A DNA stretch of 64,000 nucleotides from Liolophura sinensis (Eukaryota > Mollusca > Polyplacophora > Chitonida > Chitonidae). The notes under the pieces were generated by a model. That model saw only the letters and a program-made list of their open reading frames with translations, was not told the origin of the DNA and ran no database searches. Where the stretch lies: the NCBI RefSeq assembly GCF_032854445.1, contig NC_088304.1:17151850-17215849 (forward strand), in the 5' to 3' direction. The position numbers and the translations under genes are program-made. Numbering within the stretch: the stretch's first letter is position 1; the number at the start of each line of letters is the position of its first letter. This document shows, one piece after another, positions 29,501-40,410 of this stretch.

Positions 29501-31689
29501 CCAGCAGCACTGGAACAGTTTTTCCACTTTTGCATTTTTGCCTGGTCTTTTTGTTAATTGAAATCGGCTACACTGTACTATGCCCCATTGCGACTGGTCA
29601 TTACTATATTCAACTTTTGACTATAAGTTATGTGCCCTTGGAAAGCCAAGAAGACGTCAAATCTTTCTGCTAAGGCCATTTAAATCACCCAGCAATTGTC
29701 TTACTTCTAAGTCCAAGACAATCTCAATGTCTTTATCTACGTGTAGAAAAAGCACACCATTTGTACATAAAAAACACAAGGTACTAGATACAGTCTGCTG
29801 TAAAAAGTACAATTGAACACTGACCCACATCATTAAGGTGCCAAAAGATGCGGACTTGGGCCGAGCATCGGCAGCTTTTGGAAAAATTGCAAATTTCCCT
29901 GGTTTCCATGGAGTAAGAGCCGTTGCTGGGCAAGTGATTATGACATCAGTGATCATTCAATTGTCGCTACAGCCAAAAGTATTGGTCGGAGAGCAACGCG
30001 GTTTCCACCATTTCGATTTCTCGTCACAAAATACGTCGGATTAGTCTCTTACCAGCAGCACTGGAACAGTTTTTCCACTTTTGCATTTTTGCCTGGTCTT
30101 TTTGTTAATTGAAATCGGCTACTCTGTACTATGCACCATCGCGACTGGTCATTACTATATTCGACTTTTGACTATAAGTTATGTGCCCTTGGGTAGCCCA
30201 GAAGACGTCAATTCTTTGGGCCAAGCCCATTTAACTCACCCAGCAATTGTCTTACTTCTTAGTCCAAGACAATCTCAATGTCTTTATCTATGTGTAGAAA
30301 AAGCACACCATTTGTACATAAAAAACACAAGGTACTAGATACAGTCTGCTGTAAAAAGTACAACTTAACACTGACCCACATCATTAAGATGCCAAAAGAT
30401 GTGGTACTGGGCCAGGCATCGGCAGCTGTAGAAAAATTGCAAATTTCCCTGGTTTCCATGGAGTAAGAGCCGTTGCTGGGCAAGTGATTATGACATCAGT
30501 GATCATTCAATTGTCGCTACAGCCACAAGTATTGGTCGGAGAGCAACGCGGTTTCCACCATTCCATTTCTCGTCACAGATTACGTCGGATTAGTCTCTTA
30601 CCAGCAGTACTTCAACAGTTTTTCCACTTTTGCATTTTTGTCTGGTCTTTTTGTTAATTGAAATCGGCTACACTGTACTATGCACCATCGCGACTGGTCA
30701 TTACTATATTCAACTTTTGACTATAAGTTATGTGCCCTTGGGTAGAAAAGATGTCAAATCTTTGGGCCAAGCCCATTTAACTCACCCAGCAATTGTCTTA
30801 CTTCTAAGTCCAAGACAATCTCAATGTCTTTATCTACGTGTAGAAAAAGAATGCCATTTGTACATAAAAAACACAAGGTACTAGATACAGTCTGCTGTAA
30901 AAAGTACAATTGAACACTGACCCACATCATTAAGGTGCCAAAAGATGCGGACCTGGGCCAGGCATCGGCAGCTTTTGGAAAAATTGCAAATTTCCCTGGT
31001 TTCCATGGAGTAAGAGCCGTTGCTGGGCAAGTGATTATGATATCAGTGATCATTCAATTGTCGCTACAGCCAAAAGTATTGGTCGGAGAGCAACGCGGTT
31101 TCCACCATTCGATTTCTCGTCACAAAATACGTCGGATTAGTCTCTTACCAGCAGCACTGGAACAGTTTTTCCACTTTTGCATTTTTGCCTGGTCTTTTTG
31201 TTAATTGAAATCGGCTACACTGTACTATATACCATTGCGACTGGTCATTACTATATTCAACTTTTGACTATAAGTTATGTGCTTCGGTAGCCCAGAAGAC
31301 GTCAAATCTTTGGGCTAAGCCCATTTAACTCACCCAGCAATTGTCTTACTTCTAAGTCCAAGACAATCTCAATGTCTTTATCTATGTGTAGAAAAAGCAC
31401 ACCATTTGTACATAAAAAACACAAGGTACTAGATACAGTCTGCTGTAAAAAGTACAACTTAACACTGACCCACATCATTAAGATGCCAAAAGATGTGGTA
31501 CTGGGCCAGGCATCGGCAGCTGTTGAAAAATTGCAAATTTCCCTGGTTTCCATGGAGTAAGAGCCGTTGCTGGGCAAGTGATTATGACATCAGTGATCAT
31601 TCAATTGTCGCTACAGCCACAAGTATTGGTCGGGGAGAAACGCGGTTTCCACCATTCCATTTCTCGTTACAAAATACGTCGGATTAGCC

Positions 31690-34600
31690 TCTTACCAGCA
31701 GCACTGGAACAGTTTGTCCACTTTTGCATTTTTGCCTGGTCTTTTTGTTAATTGAAATCGGCTACACTGTAGTATGCACCATCGCGACTGGTCATTACTA
31801 TATTTAACTTTTGACTATAAGTTATGTGCCCTTCGGTAGCCCAGAAGACGTCAAATCTGTGGGCCAAGCCCATTTAACTCACCCAGCAATTGTCTTACTT
31901 CTAAGTCCAAGACAATCTCAATGTCTTTATCTATGTGTAGAAAAAGCACACCATTTGTACATAAAAAAAAAAGGTACTAGATACAGTCTGCTGTAAAAGT
32001 ACAATTGAACACTGACCCACAACAATAAGGTGCCAAAAGATGCGGACTTGGGCCAGGCATCGGCAGCTGTAGAAAAATTGCAAATTTCCCTGGTTTCCAT
32101 GGAGTAAGAGCCGTTGCTGGACACGTGATTATGACATCAGTGATCATTTAATTGTCGCTACAGCCAAAAGTATTGGTCGGAGAGCAACGCGGTTTCCACC
32201 ATTCGATTTCTCGTCACAAAATACGTCGGATTAGTCTCTTACCAGCAGCACTGGAACAGTTTTTCCACTTTTGCATTTTTCCCTGGTCTTTTGGTTAATT
32301 GAAATCGGCTACACTGTACTATGCACCATCGCGACTGGTCATTACTATATTCAACTTTTGACTATAAGTTATGTGCCTTTCGGTAGCCCAGAAGACGTCA
32401 AATCTTTGGGCTAAGCCCATTTAACTCACCCAGCAATTGTCTTACTTCTAAGTCCAAGACAATCTCAATGTCTTCATCTACGTGTAGAAAAAGAACACCA
32501 TTTGTACATAAAAAACACAAGGTACTAGATACAGTCTACTGTAAAAAGTACAATTGAACACTGACCCACATCAATAAGGTGCCAAAAGACGCGCAATTGG
32601 GCCAGGCATCGGCAGCTGTTGAATAAATTGCAAATTTCCCTGGTTTCCATGGAGTAAGAGCCGTTGCTGGGCACGTGATTATGACATCAATGATCATTCA
32701 ATTGTCGCTACAGCCACAAGTATTGGTCGGAGAGCAACGCGGTTTCCACCATTCCATTTCTCCTCACAAACAACGTCGGATTAGTCTCTTACCAGCAGCA
32801 CTGTAACAGTTTTTCCATTTTTGCCTGGTCTTTTTGTTAATTGAAATCGACTACACTGTACTATGTACCATCGCGACTAGTCATTACTATATTCAACTTT
32901 TGACAATAACTTATGTGCCCTTCGGTAGCCCAGAAGACGTCAAATCTTTGTGCCAAGCCCATTTAACTCACCCAGCAATTGTCTTACTTCTAAGTCCAAG
33001 ACAATCTCATTGTCTTTATCTACGTGTAGAAAAAGCACACCATTTGTACATAAAAAACACAAGGTACTAAATACAGTCTGCTGTAAAAAGTACAATTGAA
33101 CACTGACCCACATCAATAAGGTGCCAAAAGATGCGGACTTGGGCCAGCCATCGGCAGCTGTTGAAAAAATTGCAAATTTCCCTGGTTTCCATGGAGTAAG
33201 AGCCGTTGCTGGGCAAGTGATTATGACATAAGTGATCATTCAATTGTCGCTACAGCCAAAAGTATTGGTCGGGGAGAAACGCGGTTTCCACCATTCCATT
33301 TCTCGTTACAAAATACGTCGGATTAGCCTCTTACCAGCAGCACTGGAACAGTTTTTCCACTTTTGCATTTTTGCCTGGTCTTTTTGTTAATTGAAATCGG
33401 CTACACTGTAGTATGCACCATCGCGACTGGTCATTACTATATTCAACTTTTGAATATAAGTTATGTGCCCTTCGGTAGCCAAGAAGACGTCAAATCTTTG
33501 GGCCAAGCCCATTTAACTCACCCAGCAATTGTCTTACTTCTAAGTCCAAGACAATCTCAATGTCTTTATTTATGTGTAGAAAAACCACACCATTTGTACA
33601 TAAAAAAACAAGGTACTAGATACAGTCTGCTGTAAAAAGTACAATTGAACACTGACCCACAACAATAAGGTGCCAAAAGATGCGGACTTGGGCCAGGCAT
33701 CGGCAGCTGTAGAAAAATTGCAAATTTCCCTGGTTTCCATGGAGTAAGAGCCGTTGCTGGACACGTGATTATGACATCAGTGATCATTTAATTATCGCTA
33801 CAGCCAAAAGTATTGGTCGGAGAGCAACGCGGTTTCCACCATTCGATTTCTCGTCACAAAATACGTCGGATTAGTCTCTTACCAACATCACTGGAACAGT
33901 TTTTCCACTTTTGCATTTTTGCCTGGTCTTTTTGTTAATTGAAATCGGCTACACTGTACTATGCACCATCGCGACTGGTCATTACTATATTCAACTTTTG
34001 ACTATAAGTTATGTGCCCTTCGGTAGCCCAGATGATGTCAAATCTTTGGGCCAAGCCCATTTAACTCACCCAGCAATTGTCTTACTTCTAAGTCCAAGAC
34101 AATTTCAATGTCTTTGTCTATGTGTAGAAAAACCACACCATTTGTACATAAAAAACACAAGGTACTAGATACAGTCTGCTGTAAAAAGTACAATTGAACA
34201 CTGACCCACATCATTAAGGTGCCAAAAGATGCGGACTTGGGCCAGCCATCGGCAGCTGTTGAAAAATTGCAAATTTCCCTGGTTTCCATGGAGTAAGAGC
34301 CGTTGCTGGGCACGTGATTATGACATCAATGATCATTCAATTGTCGCTACAGCCACAAGTATTGGTCGGAGAGCAACGCGGTTTCCACCATTCCATTTCT
34401 CCTCACAAAATACGTCGGATTAGTCTCTTACCAGCAGCACTGGAACAGTTTTTCCACTTTTGCATTTTTGCCTGGTCTTTTTGTTAATTGAAATCGGCTA
34501 CACTGTACTATGCACCATCGCGACTGGTCATTACTATATTCAACTTTTGACTATAAGTTATGTGCCCTTCGGTAGCCCAGAAGACGTCAAATCTTTGGGC

Positions 34601-35243
34601 CAATCCCATTTAACTCACCCAGCAATTGTCTTACTTCTAAGTCCAAGACAATTTCAATGTCTTTATCTATGTGTAGAAAAAGCACACCATTTGTACATAA
34701 AAAACACAAGGTACTAGATACAGTCTGCTGTAAAAAGTACAATTGAACACTGACCCACATCATTAAGGTGCCAAAAGATGCGAACTTGGGCCAGCCATCG
34801 GCAGCTGTTGAAAAATTGCAAATTTCTCTGGTTTCCATGGAGTAAGAGCCGTTGCTGGGCACGTGATTATGACATCAATGATCATTCAATTGTCGCTACA
34901 GCCAAAAGTATTGGTCGGAGAGCAGCGCGGTTTCCACCATTTGATTTCTCGTCACAAAATACGTCGGATTAGTCTCTTACCAGCATCTCTGGAACAGTTT
35001 TTCCACTTTTGCATTTTTGCCTGGTCTTTTTGTTAATTGAAATCGGCTACACTGTACTCTGTACAATCGCGACTGGTCATTACTATATTCAACTTTTGAC
35101 TATAAGTTATGTGCCCTTCGGTAGCCCAGAAGACGCCAAATCTTTGGGCCAAGCCCATTTAACTCACCCAGCAATTGTCTTACTTCTAAGTCCAAAACAA
35201 TCTCAATGTCTTTATCAACGTGTAGAAAAAGCACACCATTTGT
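31690..35243. repeat. Divergent distal edge of the satellite array
   Basis: The last six or seven monomers carry more private substitutions and small deletions than interior units, for example the shortened TTTTTCCATTTTTGCC near 32,815, CAACGTCGG near 32,770, and altered words near 33,240 and 33,890. The array then breaks off in mid-monomer. Edge divergence is the usual pattern when interior units are homogenised by unequal exchange and boundary units are not. Confidence 0.7.
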
Positions 35244-35934
35244 GTGTGTGTATATGACATACATGAGCTGTAGTCTATATGATGAGCTGTGAAACGGTTA
35301 TTTGGGTACCGCCTATCCCAGTGTTATATAAGGAGCGTTGAGTATAGGCCTATCCATGCATTTATGGTCGTGGTGTCTGTGGATTGGTTTTTGGCGGACG
35401 CAGTGATCACGGAGTTGACGGGTACATGTGCAGCTGCAATCGGAGTTGCCAACTACAGTTTATATTGGAAAAATATAGAAGGCCAACCTATCAATGTTTA
35501 GAACTTGTGGGGTTACGTGTCACGAACAAAAGGCAATTTAAATACTGAATGTACAGAGAGCTAAATGTAGGCGACACTCTAAAAGAAGACAACACTAGAC
35601 CAAATGTAGGTTATATGTGTATCGATTCAGAGTCACATTTGAAGTTCAAATTACGTCACAAATGTCACGCACGTAGGGAACATTGAACGGGCCACCATGT
35701 TCTCCGTTTTAACCAATCAAGATATTTCTGCGACCCGAGAAAGCATCTGTTCCGCTGTGACGTCACCCGTTCCTTGTTCACCATTTTGTCATATAGAAAT
35801 AGTACCCAGCTGTTTTCCCTTTTATTACGAGACAGTTCTGATATACTTTTAAGCCATATTTACCGAGAAGGTGGTAGTGGAATACGTCTGACGTTATTAT
35901 AACATTCAAGGTCTAAACAAGGAGACCACAATGC
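35244..35934. other. Unique flank after the satellite, no gene seen
   Basis: The flank starts with a short TG run and continues as ordinary AT-rich sequence. The longest frame (70 codons at 35,289-35,501, + strand) has no recognisable motif. The segment contains several ACGTCA-type words and an AACCAATCA word, listed separately. Confidence 0.6.
35709..35765. promoter_or_regulatory. CCAAT word plus CRE-like palindrome (weak candidate)
   Basis: AACCAATCA at about 35,711 lies ~45 bp upstream of a perfect TGACGTCA palindrome at 35,758-35,765. Another ACGTCAC occurs near 35,653. CCAAT and CRE elements are common in animal proximal promoters, but no coding exon or transcript start can be assigned downstream, so this is only a motif observation. 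Confidence 0.2.
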
Positions 35935-35941
35935 GTGGCTT

Positions 35942-35943
<2 letters not shown>

Positions 35944-35982
<39 letters not shown>

Positions 35983-36237
35983 ATTTGTGTTTTACGCCGT
36001 ACTCAAGAATATTTCACTTATACGACGGCGGCCAGCATTATGGTGGGTGGAAACCGGGCAGAGCCCGGGGGAAACCCACGACCATCCGCAGGTTGCTGAC
36101 AGACCTTCTCACGTACGGCCGGAGAGGAAGCCAGCATGAGCTGGACTTGAACTCACAGCGACCGCATTGGTGAGAGACTCCTGGGTCATTACGCTGCGCT
36201 AGCGCTTTAACCGTCTGAGCCACGGAGGCCCCTTTTA
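35944..36237 (-). mobile_element. Full-length tRNA-headed SINE with 9-bp target duplication
   Basis: Read on the minus strand, the element begins with a tRNA-like head carrying an A-box-like TGGCTCAGACGG and a B-box-like GAGTTCAAGTCC. A conserved core follows (GGGTTTCCCCCGGGCTCTG...CACCATAATGCTGGC...CTTGAGTACGGCGTAAAAC) and then a poly-A tail, seen as ~38 T on the plus strand from 35,944. It is bounded by perfect direct repeats GTGGCTTTA at 35,935-35,943 and 36,238-36,246, the hallmark of LINE-driven insertion. I associate the core with the MetaSINE superfamily described in bivalves; that name is from memory. Confidence 0.93.
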
Positions 36238-36246
36238 GTGGCTTTA

Positions 36247-36943
36247 GATTGTAATAAAAAGGGGTTTTCTCGCCTCTAATACTGAAGAGCGTAGCATAAC
36301 CTTGTAAGAATTCCAGACTAAAAGATGATTTATAGGGTAACCAAGCACGTAATAAAAATTCTTATGCCCGTTTCCGTCTATATGGACCTCTCCTGTGAAT
36401 CAGCTTTGGATACGAACAAACATGGCGGACAGGTAGCACGACACAGAAAGGTCCTCTCCGATCAAATTAGGATTTACTCCCTACATTTTGTCTGCTGAGC
36501 CTATTCAAGGATGGTTTACGTGAAATAGGATGTGCTTGCAACTATGGGCAGAAAGGTGATTTTAGTTTGAACTAGTAAAAGTTAGCCTACAGAAACTGGC
36601 TATGGTGGGGAAGTAACCAAATGTGATTTACATGATTGGCACGCTCTGTACGATCAGCCTTTGACCAGAGTGCAGCACAAGCCAGCTAGCTGGTCGCGAG
36701 TGGCGGGTGTGTCACCGTGAGATTTACAGCTGTGATCAGGGTCTTGGATTTTGACTCAGATTATGCTAAGGTCAAGGGCACAGTAAAAGAGGAAACAAAT
36801 ATCTTCGCAAAGCAGTGTTGACGAGCCAAACAGTCATGGAACTTCTGTCGCCCCATAAGCCAGTGGAGAAGCAACTCAGCTTGATAATGAGTAAACTGTA
36901 GAATATCGTGACAGGTGGGAAACTGCCAGAGCCTCTGACTCAT
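36247..36943. other. Intergenic sequence, no gene seen
   Basis: About 700 bp of mixed composition with short frames only. Its 3' part (from ~36,760) may be the degraded 5' portion of the LINE ORF1 that becomes recognisable at 36,944, but I could not align it. Confidence 0.5.
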
Positions 36944-37568
36944 ATGGAGACAAAAATCGTGGGTAAGCTAACAACACTGATTGAAGTACAAGAGTCTAGA
37001 ATATTTAATCTTGAAAAGGAAAACGATGTCTTGAAAAGAGTTTGAATGAGATCAAAAGATTGAACACTGAATTAGATGTGGTCGATTCTAAAATCAATGA
37101 CTTGGAACACCACGGACGACTAGAGAGCATTAGAATGTATGGCATTGAGGGGGACAGTCGTATGGAGACTTCTGACGAGTGCACTGACAAAATCATGAAC
37201 ATGCTAAACAATAAATTAAATATAAATGTACAGTATTGTGAAATCAGCATAGCACACCTACTAGGCCGTGCTAACACCTTAACCATGAGGAATTATCGTC
37301 AAATTTGTATCTAGGGGGCTTAAAAATGAGTGTATATACAAGCGAAAAGCGCTAAAAGGCATCCGCATTGTGATCAAGGAAGATCTGACACAACGAAATC
37401 AGCAGTTGTTGAGAACGTGTGTGGCTAATCCTGTTGTCAGTTCGGCATGGTCCAAGGACGGGAAAATCTGTCAAAAATGCTTATGAACAAGTCAAGCAAA
37501 TCTGTGGTTTGCCTGATTTGCACGATTTCACTGGTGGAATGCCCCCCTCTGACAGGTCCCCGCAATGA
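36944..37568 (+). pseudogene. LINE ORF1-like (coiled coil + RRM-type) pseudogene
   Basis: Three successive frames encode one recognisable protein. Frame 1 (from ATG 36,944) is an N-terminal coil (KLTTLIEVQESRIFNLEKE). Frame 2 (37,042-37,314) has the linker and start of the RNA-binding fold (DSKINDLEHHGRLESIRMYG and AHLLGRAN). Frame 3 (from ~37,297 to TGA near 37,485) has the end of the fold and C-terminal domain (KRKALKGIRIVIKEDLTQRN, then SSAWSKDGK). This order matches the L1-type ORF1 / Transposase_22 family, whose proteins bind LINE RNA. Two frameshifts, near 37,040 and 37,300, make it non-functional. No ORF2 follows; the sequence runs into a microsatellite. Confidence 0.8.
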
Positions 37569-37744
37569 ACCACAACCCCGTGAAACCCATGCGTGAAGTT
37601 AGTGTGTTTTTCTACACTCATGGACCTGTACTCACGAATAAACTGTTTCAGGGATTTCTTGCCTTTCTGACCTTAATTCTGGTCAGCGTATACATATATT
37701 CTTTTTCATTTTTTCCTTTTTTTACTTTTTTTTTACTCTCTTGA

Positions 37745-37944
37745 AAACTGTGCAGGGGTATATCTTGTGTATGTATATTTGTATACGTATATGTGTATAT
37801 GTATGTGTGTGTATGTATCAGTATGTATATGTGTATATATATATGTATAGGACGGTAGTGTTGGTATGTATACATGTATATGTTTGTATGTATATTTCAT
37901 ATGCGTATTTCAGTGTGTATGCGGGTGCGTATGTATGTGTGTAT

Positions 37945-37987
<43 letters not shown>

Positions 37988-38110
37988 CGTGTATATGTAT
38001 ATCTATGTATACGTGTATATGTATATCTATAGGTGTATATGGTGTGTGTATGTATGTGATATACGTGTGTGTTATGTGTGTAGACATGTATATGTATATA
38101 TTTATGGGTG
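37745..38110. repeat. TA/TG-rich microsatellite
   Basis: About 365 bp of interrupted (TA)n, (TG)n and TATG/GTAT repeats, including a long pure TA run at ~37,950-37,986. Overlapping frames rich in I, Y, T and H (or V, C, Y) on both strands come from the repeat and are not genes. It directly abuts the Polinton terminus at 38,117. Confidence 0.95.
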
Positions 38111-38116
38111 TACATG

Positions 38117-38255
38117 AGTAGTATACAGAATAGGAGTTCTGGCACACCCTCCCCCTGGGGCCATCCCCAGAACAAAAAAGAGGCCCCAGCCCCTTCTCGT
38201 GTTCTATTAGACATGCCAATTCCACCAGGTATACTTCGATAAATACAACAACAAC
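38117..38255 (+). repeat. Outer left Polinton terminus (single terminal unit)
   Basis: AGTAGTATACAG is followed by the family terminal sequence GTTCTGGCACACCCTCCCCC, GAGGCCCCAG and TTCTATTAGACATGCC. The same words occur at 40,177, 40,266, and inverted at 55,778, 55,867 and 57,007. Unlike the core element, this end has one terminal unit rather than two before the arm begins. Confidence 0.85.
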
Positions 38256-38534
38256 ATGCCAAGGGGTTACAATAAGTGCCGGTGGCTACCCATCGGCTGC
38301 ACGGAGCTTTGTGTTAAGAGCTGTCTGGGGGAGTACTACGGGATTCATTTAGCCAGTCTGCGGAAGGGTCTTGGCACCCAGTCATGTATTAGCTGTGGTC
38401 GGGGTGTTAAAAACCGACTTCGGCTTTGATTGGCCTGTGGATATCATAATGCCCAGATGCGTAAAAGGCGGCAGAGGCGAAAGGCTTCCTTGGACGAGTT
38501 CAACCGGCTGGCGGCTATCGAAATTTACAATTAG
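38256..38534 (+). pseudogene. Cysteine-rich (zinc-ribbon-like) ORF, copy 1, broken by TGA
   Basis: A frame of 92 codons starts at ATG 38,256 and ends at TAG 38,532. It has paired cysteines: CRW, ELCVKSC, then CISCGRGVKNR, as expected for two small zinc-binding units. The second CxxC of the ribbon is cut by TGA at 38,427-38,429, where the other copies have TGC (Cys). The end is basic (MRKRRQRRK). It lies just inside the terminus and 80 bp upstream of the polymerase frame. Function is unknown; DNA- or terminus-binding is a guess from position and cysteine pattern. Confidence 0.7.
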
Positions 38535-38615
38535 AGAAACAGCACCACCAGGTAGATATCAGCACTCGAAATTTAGAGTTAGAGAAACAGCACCACTAGG
38601 CATACGACGCGTACA

Positions 38616-40176
38616 ATGAACCACAATCAAAAAGCACGAGCACTACGGGAGGAATTTGAGACGCTCATAGATGTGCGGCCCAAGTACCCACGGTCCCGCA
38701 TTGCCTTGGAAAAACTGCAGGGGATCCTCGACAGGTATAAAACGGCTGTGGCTGAGTTGAAGCGGCTGCAAGACAGCAAGAACTCCCCAAGTAACGAGGA
38801 GTTGAAGCAAGACGCAAGTAACGAGGAGTTGAAGCAAGACGTTAAGAACCTCCTCAGTAACGAGGAGTTGGATGAATTGCTAGGCAAAAAGAAACTAGAA
38901 TTCATTAACACCGGCCGGGCTATAAGGAATCTCCTCCGGGTCTGGCAGATGGGCGTACCCGAAGGCATTTGGACGGACCCAATAGCCTTCTTAGAAGAAA
39001 TTCGAGCTATTATTCGCCAGAAGCTAGAAGAAGAGATCCGGGCACTCAACGGGGTTAAGTTCCAACTAGGCCTCAGGGTTCAGCTGCGAAAGGACAACGC
39101 CTATGGCAATGAAGAGTATACCAGCCAAGTACTCCACAGCAAACAGGAGGCCCTCTTAGAGGCTGGTGACATTGATGGGGCTCTAGATAAGGCCTTCCCC
39201 ACCATCCAGGAGGTGCTGGAAAACTGGACACAGCGAGGGTCAGGGTGGATTGTCAATAGCGTGCAAACACTGGCTTGACATTGCAAGGTATCAGCCACTG
39301 AGAGGCGGGTTCTACATCCCCCTACCTGCAGCTGTGAGTGATAAGAAAACAGTCATCAATGTGAAGAACAAAGACGACGACTGCCTCCGATGGGCACTCC
39401 GGTCTGCCTTATTTCCAGCCGCCAGAAACCCTCAGAGACCAACAAAGTATCCCACCAATGATGGTCTTGACTTTAGTGGGATCGACGCCCCCACGCCCAT
39501 CTCTCAGATCCCTAAAGTGGAGGAAAAGAACGACCTCGCCATCAACGTGTTCGGGTGGGACAAGGGTGTGATCGTGCACCGCCTCAGCAAGAAGCTCGGC
39601 GACACGCCCCGAATCAATCAGCTGCTGATTGAGAAGGCAGGCAAATTCCATTATACATGGATAAAAGTCCTCAACCGTCTTCTGTTCAAAGAAAGTAAGG
39701 CACACCATTGCAAACACTTCTGCAAGCGCTGCCTACACGGTTACACAAGGGAGGATCTGCTCGGGGCGCATAAGCCGGAATGCGGAGGGATTGGCCAGAC
39801 GGCGGTAAGGGTGGAAATGCCCCAGGAGGGGGAAAACAAGTTCACCTTTCAGAACCACCACAAACAGCTACCGACTCCGTTCATCATATATGCCGACTTC
39901 GAGGCTCTGACCAGAAAGGTTGAAGGCCCGCCGTCGTCACCTACAGAGAGCAGCACTCAAAAGACTCAGCACCACGAGCCCTGCAGTTACTCCTATGTTG
40001 TTGTGCGTTGCCACGGCCGCACAAAACGCCCCGTGGAATACAGAGGCTCTAACGCGACGGAACACTTCCTCAGAGCTCTCCAACAGGAGGAGCGGGAAAT
40101 CAAAAATGTTCTAGCCAACCCTATAGCCATGAATATGACTCCCCAAGACTGGCAGGCCCACAACAACGCCGCAACC
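38616..40176 (+). pseudogene. polB (partial): PolB N-terminal half, left outer copy (truncated)
   Basis: This is the N-terminal half of the Polinton DNA polymerase in two frames. 38,616-39,278 encodes a coiled, charged domain with SNEELKQD repeats. 39,250 onward encodes ARYQPLRGGFYIPLP, a CLRWALRSALFPA segment, a zinc-finger-like FCKRCLHGYTREDLLGAHKP segment and the exonuclease-type motif IIYADFEAL. The two frames overlap around TGA 39,276, so there is a frameshift between them. The copy stops at 40,176, where AGTAGT of the core element begins, so the whole palm domain is missing. It is ~90% or more alike to the copy at 40,732. It keeps a 32-bp coding segment (about 40,129-40,160) that the core copy lost. 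Confidence 0.85.
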
Positions 40177-40345
40177 AGTAGTAGGGGGAAGGAGGGTACT
40201 GGCGCACTCTCCATTTGGCAAATGAAGGCCCCCAGTCCCTGTTCCCGGCGAGGTCCAGAATTTCTAGTACACACACTATAGGTTCTGGCGCACGCCTCCC
40301 TTGGGGCCCTCCCCATAACAAAATAGAGGCCCCACTTCCCATCTG
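40177..40345 (+). repeat. Left terminal inverted repeat of core Polinton (two tandem units)
   Basis: Unit 1 (40,177-40,265, 89 bp) starts AGTAGTAGGG and ends GGTCCAGAATTTCT. Unit 2 starts at 40,266 with AGTACACACACTATAGG. Both contain a GGYWCTGGCGCAC word, then a CTCCC run and GGCCC-rich text. The inverted counterpart at the right end (55,867 down to ~55,695) has the same two-unit structure and the same 89-bp first unit, so the tandem unit belongs to the element ends and is not a chance duplication. Confidence 0.85.
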
Positions 40346-40410
40346 GGGTTCTATTAGACATACCCATTGCTCAGATATGCTTCTACACCAATTGTGTATA
40401 CAACAACAAC

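Larger units (their letters stand above)
1..35243. repeat. ~549-bp satellite DNA array, about 64 tandem monomers
   Basis: The same ~549-bp unit repeats head to tail without interruption. Landmark words (a TTTGCATTTTTGCCTGG-like stretch, GTCTTACTTCTAAGTCCAAG, TTTCCCTGGTTTCCATGGAG) recur every 548-550 bp, for example at 5399, 5948 and 6498. The array is already running at base 1 and stops at about 35,243, inside the CACACCATTTG segment, where it passes into a short TG run. Monomers are AT-rich and closely similar, differing by substitutions and small indels. Frames of 60-130 codons occur on both strands in nearly every unit, but their lengths and frames change with each indel, so I read none as genes. 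I do not recognise the family. A pericentromeric or heterochromatic location is plausible but not shown. Confidence 0.97.

Noticed and set aside
1-35243. Hundreds of 60-130-codon frames on both strands, such as those beginning MPSNGSYSMETREIC or MHFCLVFLLIEIGYTVL, that could be mistaken for a gene family
   Set aside because: They are produced by one tandem satellite unit. Frames appear on both strands in the same DNA, and start and end points change with small indels. No domain or codon-level conservation is visible.
1-35243. CRISPR-like array
   Set aside because: The repeated unit is ~549 bp with no short-repeat/unique-spacer structure, in a eukaryotic context.
1-35243. CENP-B box in the satellite monomer
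   Set aside because: The nearest candidate (ATTCGATTTCTCGTCAC) lacks the required A and CGGG core positions.
36185-36237. tRNA gene in the SINE head
   Set aside because: A- and B-box-like words are present, but this is the tRNA-derived 5' part of a SINE with target duplications, not a stand-alone tRNA.
37005-37286. A 93-codon minus-strand frame
   Set aside because: It lies antisense to the recognisable LINE ORF1 segment and has no motif of its own.
37648-38262. Frames of 75-135 codons rich in Tyr/Ile/His/Thr
   Set aside because: They are translations of a TA/TG microsatellite on both strands.
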